Assembly (NCBI GenBank): GCA_945877725.1
Contig: CAMDXR010000153.1
Span: 1 to 7,343, forward strand
DNA length: 7,343 nt
Origin: Limnohabitans sp. Rim8
Lineage (GTDB): Bacteria; Pseudomonadota; Gammaproteobacteria; Burkholderiales; Burkholderiaceae_C
Reading direction: 5' to 3'
Shown here: positions 1 to 5,923 of the stretch, piece after piece
Layout of the letters: each line of letters opens with the position of its first letter
How positions within the stretch are numbered: position 1 is the stretch's first letter
Program-made: the position numbers and the translations under genes
The notes under the pieces: generated by a model
The model's database searches: none
Told to the model about the DNA's origin: nothing
Seen by the model: only the letters and a program-made list of their open reading frames with translations

Positions 1-342
1 CCCCGACAACAAATCAAACTCCCCTCGGCCTGTCCAAAGTTCGCCATCCAGTGGCAAGGCAGGCAATGCCGCCAAAAACCAGGCCGGGGCCGCCAAAATT
101 CTGCCGCTGCGAAAGCGCAGAACCTGCCCGTCCCAATGCGCCCGCACGCCATCCCATTTTTCGCTGACCAAAAAGCCTTGGGGTGATCGCTTGGGGGGCC
201 AGGGCGAGGCCAGTTGCAGTTCTCGGTTGCTGGCCCCAACACGGCTCGCCAACCATGGACTGGCCACCACGGCCCCCAAGGCTTTTCGGCGCGTGATGAA
301 CAGGCCAGGCCAACCGGCCGGGTTTGATGCTTGTGTAGGCAT
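1..342 (-). CDS. ATP-dependent DNA ligase, LigE type (5' part, runs off window)
   Basis: This is the N-terminal 114 residues of a small ATP-dependent DNA ligase, which seals nicks by adenylating itself, then the DNA 5' phosphate. The adenylation motif KxDG reads SEKWDG, with the nucleophile Lys62. RSG follows at 78-80, and LDGELW at 98-103 fits the next conserved nucleotidyltransferase motif. The pattern LVSEKxDGVRAxWDG is typical of the minimal LigE ligases of Proteobacteria, many of which are secreted to the periplasm. Residues 17-36 (TRRKALGAVVASPWLAS) resemble a twin-arginine signal with a short hydrophobic core, so export is plausible but inferred. The ATG at 342 has an AGGGAG ribosome site 7 bases upstream. 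The HNH endonuclease gene lies 141 bases upstream on the same strand. The remaining adenylation domain and the OB domain lie outside the window. Family call is firm; location in the cell is not. Confidence 0.85.
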   Translation of the reverse strand, partial: MPTQASNPAGWPGLFITRRKALGAVVASPWLASRVGASNRELQLASPWPPKRSPQGFLVSEKWDGVRAHWDGQVLRFRSGRILAAPAWFLAALPALPLDGELWTGRGEFDLLSG

Positions 343-349
343 GGTGTGT

Positions 350-355
350 CTCCCT
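350..355 (-). promoter_or_regulatory. Ribosome binding site of the DNA ligase gene
   Basis: AGGGAG on the minus strand sits 7 bases before the ATG at 342. It supports that start over the internal ATG at 313, which lies in a different frame and has no ligase motifs downstream. Confidence 0.6.
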
Positions 356-401
356 GATGGCTCCGGGCGAGTTGCCTTGGCCGTTTTATTTTCAGGAAAC
401 C

Positions 402-430
402 ATCATGCGGCGGTTTGATGCCTGACGCAA
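402..430 (-). promoter_or_regulatory. Possible promoter of the DNA ligase gene
   Basis: On the minus strand TTGCGT (430-425) and CATGAT (407-402) are 17 bases apart, about 60 bases before the ligase ATG. The match to the sigma-70 consensus is 3/6 and 4/6, so this is only a candidate. The ligase could instead be read through from the HNH gene. I see no clear terminator in the 141-base gap (343-483). Confidence 0.25.
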
Positions 431-483
431 GGGCATTACAGAACCACTCAAGTGCCACTCAGCCCCACGCCAGCTCGCTCAGA

Positions 484-1041
484 TCAGACCATCAAGCGTG
501 AATTTTTCGGCACATGGGCCATCAAAAATGCCATTTGGTCCGACAGAATGCGCCGATTTCGCAAAATGAAGTCCTCCCACAAACTGGGAATATAGGGCGC
601 ATAAAGCAAGGGCATGCGGGCTTGCTCAGGGGTGCGACTGCTCTTACGGTGGTTGCAAGAGCGGCAGGCCGTGACCACATTCATCCAGTGGTCGGGGCCG
701 TTTTGGCTCAGCGGAACGATGTGCTCACGGGTCAAAACCGACTCGTGAAAGCTGCAACCGCAATAAGCGCAGAGGTTGCGGTCACGCACAAAAAGTTTGG
801 TGTTGGTCAGGCCGGGGCGCAGTTCAAAGGGATTGATGCGAGGCACACCCTGCGTGCCAATGATGCTGTTGACCGTGATGATGGATTGCTGGCCCGTGAC
901 CGCGTTGTGACCGCCATGAAACACGGCCACTTTTTGGCCCGCTTCCCAACGCACCTCGTCGGCTGCGTAGTGTGTGACCGCCTGTTCCAGCGATATCCAC
1001 GATTGCGGCAAACCTTGGGCCGAGAGTTTCAAAACCTTCAC
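484..1041 (-). CDS. HNH endonuclease family protein
   Basis: A 185-residue protein with an HNH nuclease domain of the McrA/COG1403 kind in its central part. A first zinc pair CAYC (Cys91, Cys94) is followed by REHIVP with His107 (the metal or general-base histidine), then Asn121, a second pair CRSC (Cys126, Cys129) and NHRKSSR at 130-136. The conserved tail ends in MPLLYAPYIPSLWEDFIL and a helical stretch. Such enzymes cut DNA, but the target and role of this family are not known to me. It is a stand-alone gene often seen in Burkholderiales, with no methylase or specificity partner here. I chose the GTG at 1041 because MKVLKLSAQGLP is the usual N-terminus and GGAGGT lies 4 bases upstream. The upstream ATG at 1116 would add 25 unlike residues. 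It is divergent from ribF and upstream of a DNA ligase on the same strand. Confidence 0.88.
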   Translation of the reverse strand: MKVLKLSAQGLPQSWISLEQAVTHYAADEVRWEAGQKVAVFHGGHNAVTGQQSIITVNSIIGTQGVPRINPFELRPGLTNTKLFVRDRNLCAYCGCSFHESVLTREHIVPLSQNGPDHWMNVVTACRSCNHRKSSRTPEQARMPLLYAPYIPSLWEDFILRNRRILSDQMAFLMAHVPKNSRLMV

Positions 1042-1045
1042 AGAC

Positions 1046-1051
1046 ACCTCC
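1046..1051 (-). promoter_or_regulatory. Ribosome binding site that sets the GTG start of the HNH gene
   Basis: A full GGAGGT on the minus strand is placed 4 bases before the GTG at 1041. It decides the start against the longer ORF that begins with ATG at 1116. Confidence 0.7.
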
Positions 1052-1151
1052 AGACAACAGTTCAAAGACCACTGACACGAAAATTTCCGTCGCGAACCTG
1101 CTGAAATGGCTGCCAAATGCCTCAGTTTGAAAAGCCTTCGGTCACCAAAAA

Positions 1152-1181
1152 TTGCAGGTTCGGGCTAAGTCACAATATACC
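1152..1181 (+). promoter_or_regulatory. Possible ribF operon promoter
   Basis: TTGCAG (1152-1157) and TATACC (1176-1181) are separated by 18 bases, about 65 bases before the ribF ATG. The region 1174-1198 is the most AT-rich part of the 206-base divergent gap and includes TTTTAAAATT. On the minus strand the same patch reads TATATT, so it may also serve the HNH gene, although I see no good partner -35 box there. Consensus match is moderate. Confidence 0.35.
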
Positions 1182-1247
1182 CTCTAACTTTTAAAATTCC
1201 GTGAATAAGGGTGACTGACCTGCATCACGGAGCAACACCCAAAAGAC

Positions 1248-2285
1248 ATGAAGGTTTTCCGCGGCTTCCACCACCCCGATCTGGCCCCCGCTTGCGCCCT
1301 GACCATCGGCAATTTTGACGGTGTCCATCGCGGCCACCAGGCCATGCTGGCGCTTTTGCGCAGCGAAGCGGCGCACCGTGGTGTGCCCAGTTGCGTCATG
1401 ACCTTTGAACCTCATCCGCGCGACTACTTTGCCAAGGCGCTGAACAAACCCGATCTGGCCCCGGCCCGCATTGCCACCCTGCGCGACAAATTGCGCGAAC
1501 TGGAGCGCTGCGGGGTGGACCAAGTGGTGGTCCTGCCTTTTGATGCCCGACTGGCCAGCCAAACGCCCGAAGATTTCATCCAGCAAGTGCTGCTTCAGGG
1601 TTTGGGTGTGCGCTATGTGTTGGTGGGTGACGACTTCCGCTTTGGGGCCAAACGTGCGGGCGACTACGCCATGCTGGACGCTGCCGGACAGCGTCTGGGC
1701 TTTGATGTGGCCCGTATGAACAGTTACGAAGTGCATGGTTTGCGCGTCTCCAGTTCGGCCGTACGAGAAGCCCTGAACCAAGGCCGGATGCAGGATGCGA
1801 GCGCCTTGCTTGGCCGCCCCTACAGCATCAGCGGCCATGTGGTGAACGGGCGCAAACTGGGGCGCGAACTGGGGGCCAGCCCAGCCGGTTCTGGCAACGG
1901 CTTCAGAACCCTCAATTTGCGTTTTTCGCACTGGAAACCCGCCGCCAGCGGCATCTTTGTGGTGGCAGTTCATGGCTTGGCAGCAACGCCCTTGCCCGGG
2001 GTTGCCAACCTGGGGGTTCGCCCCTCTTTGGACCCCACCGATGTGAACGGTGGCCGAGTGCTGCTCGAAACCCATGCCCTGCACTGGCCTGCAGAGCTGG
2101 GCAACGAAGGGGGCTACGGTAAAATCATCCGCGTGGATCTGCTGCATAAATTACACGACGAACTCAAATACGACGGTCTGGACGCCTTGACAAAGGGCAT
2201 TGCCCAGGACTGCGACGATGCGCACGCGTGGTTTGCCTCCCGCCACGGTGAAACCCGCCGCCAGACCACACGCGACCGAATTTGA
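1248..2285 (+). CDS. ribF: Bifunctional riboflavin kinase / FMN adenylyltransferase
   Basis: This cytoplasmic enzyme phosphorylates riboflavin to FMN and then adenylates FMN to FAD. The N-terminal nucleotidyltransferase domain (about 15-185) shows GNFDGVHRGH (21-30), FEPHP (53-57), VGDDFRFG (126-133) and RVSSSAVR (166-173). The C-terminal riboflavin kinase domain (about 189-335) begins GRPYSISGHVVNGRKLGRELG and continues with RTLN (220-223), the counterpart of the usual PTAN nucleotide/metal motif. VANLGVRP (252-259) and Glu274 in LETH, the likely catalytic base, follow. At 345 residues it is longer than the roughly 313 of E. coli RibF, partly because of about nine residues (210-218, rich in Gly, Ser and Ala) placed before FRTLN. 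The ATG at 1248 gives the standard N-terminus, but the ribosome site is weak, with GGAG too far upstream. It is the first gene of the ribF-ileS-lspA group. Confidence 0.96.
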   Translation: MKVFRGFHHPDLAPACALTIGNFDGVHRGHQAMLALLRSEAAHRGVPSCVMTFEPHPRDYFAKALNKPDLAPARIATLRDKLRELERCGVDQVVVLPFDARLASQTPEDFIQQVLLQGLGVRYVLVGDDFRFGAKRAGDYAMLDAAGQRLGFDVARMNSYEVHGLRVSSSAVREALNQGRMQDASALLGRPYSISGHVVNGRKLGRELGASPAGSGNGFRTLNLRFSHWKPAASGIFVVAVHGLAATPLPGVANLGVRPSLDPTDVNGGRVLLETHALHWPAELGNEGGYGKIIRVDLLHKLHDELKYDGLDALTKGIAQDCDDAHAWFASRHGETRRQTTRDRI

Positions 2286-2310
2286 CCCTCTCAGGCCCTC
2301 GTTTGCTGCC

Positions 2311-2398
2311 CTTCGACAGGCTCAGGGCGAACGACCAAAACGGCCCATCCCCCTTGATCTCTCCGAACAATCCAGCGTTCGGGCTGAGCTTGTCGAAG
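2311..2398. repeat. REP-type inverted repeat (REPIN-like) between ribF and ileS
   Basis: Two 23-base arms face each other: CTTCGACAGGCTCAG... (2311-2333) and CGTTCGGGCTGAGC... (2376-2398). The first and the reverse complement of the second agree at 20 of 23 positions, with a 42-base spacer. Translated, the arms give LRQAQGER and VRAELVEAP, peptide strings I recognise as common read-through products of a dispersed repeat of environmental Proteobacteria. The element fills most of the 133-base ribF-ileS gap and ends 20 bases before the ileS ATG. Its dispersal in this genome is inferred from general knowledge; no transposase (RAYT) is in the window. Confidence 0.8.
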
Positions 2399-2418
2399 CC
2401 CCCGCGACCCCTATCAAC

Positions 2419-5328
2419 ATGACCGAACAAAGCACTGACTACCGCAACACGCTGAACCTGCCGGACACGCCCTTTCCCATGCGCGGCGACCTGCCCAAGC
2501 GCGAACCCGGCTGGGTGAAAGACTGGAACGAAGGCGGTTTGTACAAAAAGCTGCGTGCCGCGCGTCAAGGCGCGCCCCTGTTTGTGCTGCACGATGGCCC
2601 GCCCTATGCCAACGGCAAGCTGCACATTGGCCATGCGCTGAACAAAGTGCTCAAGGACATGATCGTCAAATCCAAACAATTGGCCGGTTTCGATGCCCAA
2701 TACATCCCCGGCTGGGACTGTCATGGTCTGCCGATTGAAAACGCCATCGAAAAACTGCACGGCCGCAACCTGAGCCGTGACGACATGCAGGCCAAAAGCC
2801 GGGCATTTGCCACTGAGCAAATTAACCAACAACGTGAAGACTTCAAGCGCTTGGGCGTGCTGGGCGACTGGGAACGCCCTTACCGCACCATGGACCCGGC
2901 CAACGAGGCGGGCGAAATCAGGGCCTTCAAGCGCGTGATCGAGCGCGGTTTTGTCTACCGGGGCCTGAAGCCCGTTTATTGGTGCTTTGACTGCGGCTCC
3001 AGCCTGGCCGAATTCGAAATCGAATAGGCCGACAAGAAAAGCGACACGCTGGATGTGGCTTTTGAGGCCGACAACGCCGAGCAATTGGCCGCCGCCTTTG
3101 GCCTGTCTGCCCTGCCCGCTGGGCAAACAGCCTTTGCAGTGATCTGGACCACCACCGCTTGGACCATCCCGGCCAACCAGGCCCTGAATGCGCACCCTGA
3201 ACTGAGCTATGCCTTGGTGCAAACCGACAAAGGCTGCCTGGTGTTGGCCGAGTCTTTGGTCGAGAAATGCCTGGAGCGCTACGGCCTGCAAGGGGGCCAA
3301 GTGCTGGCCACCGCCAAAGGCAGCCAGTTGGGGGGCCTGAACTTCCGCCACCCCTTGTACAACGTGGATGCGGGTTACCAGCGTTTGTCCCCCGTGTATC
3401 TGGCCGAGTACGTCAGCGATGGCGATGGCACGGGCTTGGTCCACTCGGCCCCGGCCTATGGCGTGGACGACTTCAACTCCTGCATGGCCAACGGCCTGAA
3501 ATACGACGACATCTTGAATCCGGTGCAAGGCAACGGCGCTTATGCCGCCGACTTTCCGCTGTTTGGTGGCCTGCACATCTGGAAAGCAGTGCCCGTGATT
3601 CTGGACACGCTAAAGACCGCCGGGCGTTTGCTGGCCACGGTTCAAATTACGCACAGCTACCCGCATTGCTGGCGGCACAAAACCCCGGTCATTTACCGGG
3701 CTGCCGCTCAGTGGTTTGTGCGCATGGACGAGGGCGAAGGCGTGTTCACCCAAGACAAAGCCCCCAAAACCCTGCGCCAACTGGCCCTGGACGCCATCAA
3801 TGAGACGCAGTTTTACCCCGAAAACGGCAAAACCCGCCTGCGCGACATGATCGCCAACCGCCCGGACTGGTGTATTTCGCGCCAACGCAGCTGGGGCGTG
3901 CCGGTGCCGTTTTTCTTGCACAAAGACAGTGGCGAGCTGCACCCCCGCACCATGGCAATCCTGGACCAAGCGGCCGACATTGTTGAAAAAGGTGGCATCG
4001 AAGCCTGGAGCCGCGTCACGGCAGAAGAGATTTTGGGCGCAGCCGATGCGGCGCATTACACCAAGAGCACCGACATTCTGGAAGTCTGGTTCGACTCGGG
4101 ATCGACCTTCCAACATGTGCTGCGCGGCAGCCACAAAGACGCTTACGGTGTGCCGCCCTTCCACGGTCAAGGGCCTGAGGCCGATCTGTATCTGGAAGGC
4201 CACGACCAACACCGAGGCTGGTTCCACAGCTCCTTGTTACTGGGTTGCGCCCTGTATGACCGCGCGCCCTACAAAGGGCTGTTGACCCACGGTTTTGCCA
4301 CCGATGGACAGGGCCGCAAGATGAGCAAATCTCTCGGCAACACGGTGGACCCGCAAACCGTGACCAGCAAACTGGGGGCCGAGATCGTGCGCCTGTGGGT
4401 GGCCAGCACCGATTACTCGGGCGACCTGAACATTGACGACAAGATCCTCGCCCGCGTGGTGGATGCCTACCGCCGCATTCGCAACACGCTGCGCTTTTTG
4501 TTGGCCAACGTGAGCGACTTCAACCCCGCAACCGACAGCGTGCCCGAGTCGCAAATGCTCGAAATTGACCGTTTTGCGTTGTCGCGGGCTGCCGAGTTGC
4601 AAGCCGACATCCGGGCCCACTTTGACGCCTACGAGTTCCACCCCGTGGTCTCCAAGCTGCAGATTTATTGTTCGGAAGACTTAGGCGCTTTCTATTTAGA
4701 CGTGCTGAAAGACCGCTTGTACACCACCGCGCCCAAGTCGCTGGCCCGCCGCAGCGCGCAAACCGCGCTGTACCGTATTACGCACGGGATGCTGCGCTGG
4801 ATGGCCCCGTTTTTGTCGTTCACCGCCGAAGAAGCCTGGCGCAGTTTCGGTGACTCGGAGTCCATTTTCCTGGAGACCTTCAGCGACTTTGGCAGCCCTG
4901 ATGCGGCCCTGCTGGATAAGTGGGCGCGGATTCGCGATGTGCGTGACGTTGTCAATAAACAGATCGAACACCTTCGGGCCGATGGCGCTCTCGGTGCATC
5001 GCTCCAAGCTGAGGTGACACTCTGGGCCGAAGGCGGGTTGCTGAAGGATCTTCAGGATATGGGCCCCGAATTAAAGTTTTTGTTCATAACTTCTCGTGCA
5101 GAAGTTAGACCTTACTCGGCGCTTGAAATGACAGAGTTGCAGGCGAGTGGACCGCACAAGGTCACTGAAGTCTTAATCGGCGTCAAAGTTAGCGCCAGCC
5201 AAGCCCCCAAGTGCGATCGCTGCTGGCACTATGTAGACGACGTGGGTCACGACGCCGCCCACCCCACCATTTGCGGACGCTGCGTCAGCAATTTGGCTGG
5301 CCATGAAGAAAACCGTCAGATTGCCTGA
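2419..5328 (+). CDS. ileS: Isoleucyl-tRNA synthetase, interrupted by an in-frame TAG
   Basis: A class I synthetase that charges tRNA-Ile and hydrolyses mischarged valine. The frame holds 969 codons including TAG at codon 203, against 938 residues in E. coli. The N-terminal Rossmann part has HDGPPYANGKLHIGH (HIGH at 69-72) and ends its first half with CFDCGSSLAEFEIE. The CP1 editing domain follows, with WTTTAWTIPAN and GTGLVHSAPAYGVDDF. The second catalytic half carries SYPHCWRHKTP, DWCISRQRSWGVP, LEGHDQHRGWF and KMSKS (634-638). The anticodon-binding helical domain and a zinc ribbon with Cys932, 935, 952 and 955 complete it. Translation as written stops after 202 residues, before the editing domain and KMSKS, so the product would be inactive. 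E. coli has Tyr at the equivalent position (AEVEYYDKTS). No frameshift is seen elsewhere. The ATG at 2419 matches the family N-terminus but lacks a clear Shine-Dalgarno. Automatic pipelines would flag it as a pseudogene or split it, with a GTG at 3055 opening the second piece. Confidence 0.95.
3025..3027 (+). other. ileS: Premature amber codon in ileS
   Basis: TAG stands between GAATTCGAAATCGAA and GCCGACAAGAAAAGC, that is FEIE-stop-ADKKSDTLDV. The family has Tyr here (TAC or TAT), so a single third-position change to G explains it. The reading frame continues open for more than 760 codons in the same register, with all later motifs conserved. Confidence 0.95.
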
Positions 5329-5348
5329 CCTGAAAGACCCTTATCTAT

Positions 5349-5864
5349 ATGGCCAGCTCCAGAAAATTCGGTAAAAGCGGCTCTGGCAAAAGCCAGGGCT
5401 TGCTGCTTTGGCTGGGCATTGCCTTGCTGGTGCTGCTGATCGACCAGTTCACCAAAGTCTTGGTGATGGGTGCTTTTGATTTAGGCGACAGCACCCCCAT
5501 CTCCTCGTTTTTTAACTTGGTGCGGGTGCACAACCACGGCGCGGCCTTCTCGTTTTTGGCAGGTGCGGGGGGCTGGCAACGCTGGTTCTTCACAGGCATC
5601 GGCATCGTCGCGGCCGTCTTCATGGTCTGGATGCTGCGCTCACATGCGGGGCAAAAGCTGTTCAGCCTGGCCGTCGCGCTGATTTTGGGCGGGGCCATCG
5701 GCAACGTGGTCGACCGTTTGCTGCACGGCTATGTGGTTGATTTTCTTGACTTTTACTGGGGTGCCTGGCATTTTCCGGCCTTTAACGTGGCCGACAGCGC
5801 CATCAGTGTCGGGGCAGCCTTGCTGATATTGGACGAAATTTTGCGGGTGCGTCGCGGGCGTTAA
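5349..5864 (+). CDS. lspA: Lipoprotein signal peptidase (signal peptidase II)
   Basis: An inner-membrane aspartyl protease that removes the signal peptide of diacylglyceryl-modified prolipoproteins. The 171 residues include a basic, Ser/Gly-rich N-terminal tail (1-16), then four hydrophobic segments at about 18-38, 66-72 extending from the NHGAAFSF re-entrant region to 96, 103-120 and 145-162. Family boxes are DQFTK (32-36), VHNHGAAFSF (60-69), GGAIGNVVDRL (114-124) and the HFPAFNVADS box (141-150). The catalytic pair is Asp122 and Asp149, both present. Length is typical of the family. It starts 20 bases after the ileS stop, consistent with the widely conserved ileS-lspA co-transcription. No strong ribosome site is visible. 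The gene is not followed by coaBC, a common downstream neighbour in this order. Confidence 0.97.
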   Translation: MASSRKFGKSGSGKSQGLLLWLGIALLVLLIDQFTKVLVMGAFDLGDSTPISSFFNLVRVHNHGAAFSFLAGAGGWQRWFFTGIGIVAAVFMVWMLRSHAGQKLFSLAVALILGGAIGNVVDRLLHGYVVDFLDFYWGAWHFPAFNVADSAISVGAALLILDEILRVRRGR

Positions 5865-5874
5865 GCGCCGTTTT
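5857..5874 (+). terminator. Weak terminator-like hairpin at the end of lspA
   Basis: GGCG (5857-5860) and CGCC (5866-5869) pair around a 5-base loop that includes the lspA TAA, followed by GTTTT. A 4-base-pair stem is short for an intrinsic terminator, so this is only a possibility. If real it would separate the ribF-ileS-lspA unit from the aminotransferase. Confidence 0.25.
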
Positions 5875-5901
5875 GACAATCCGATCACAATACGCTACTG
5901 A
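5873..5901 (+). promoter_or_regulatory. Possible aminotransferase promoter (perfect -35 box)
   Basis: TTGACA at 5873-5878 is a perfect sigma-70 -35 box, starting nine bases after the lspA stop. The best-spaced -10 (TACTGA at 5896-5901, 17-base spacer) is poor, and CTGAAT at 5898-5903 is the alternative. The start of transcription is therefore unclear, but an own promoter is plausible for this gene. Confidence 0.4.
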
Positions 5902-5911
5902 ATTTTCCAAA

Positions 5912-5917
5912 AAGGAG
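5912..5917 (+). promoter_or_regulatory. Ribosome binding site that sets the aminotransferase start
   Basis: AAGGAG lies 6 bases before the ATG at 5924. It argues against the open frame extending upstream to a TTG at 5873, which would put the start codon within the likely -35 box. Confidence 0.8.
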
Positions 5918-5923
5918 ACTCCT

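Noticed and set aside
14..313. Minus-strand ORF starting at 313
   Set aside because: The ligase frame starting at 342 shows KxDG and LDGELW motifs and a ribosome site; this other frame shows none.
514..1104. Plus-strand ORF over the HNH gene
   Set aside because: Antisense of the HNH gene with its clear Cys/His motifs; no family features of its own.
1042..1247. FMN riboswitch before ribF
   Set aside because: The gap is short and lacks the conserved multi-helix RFN core; only promoter-like AT-rich sequence is visible.
1191..2147. Minus-strand ORF opposite ribF
   Set aside because: Antisense shadow of ribF with no recognisable motif.
2311..2398. CRISPR or insertion-sequence end
   Set aside because: There are only two arms in inverted orientation, no regular spacers, no transposase and no target duplication; a REP-type element fits better.
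2286..2418. T-box riboswitch before ileS
   Set aside because: T-boxes are found mainly in Firmicutes and Actinobacteria; the gap holds only the REP-type repeat and no T-box sequence or specifier stem.
3025..3027. TAG read as pyrrolysine or another recoded residue
   Set aside because: The aligned residue is an ordinary Tyr, there is no downstream recoding element that I can see, and betaproteobacteria of this type are not known for amber recoding.
2164..3576. Long minus-strand ORF (470 codons) opposite ileS
   Set aside because: It is the antisense shadow of a G+C-rich gene, has no recognisable domain, and part of it (FALSLSKG, FDKLSPNA) is the translation of the REP repeat.
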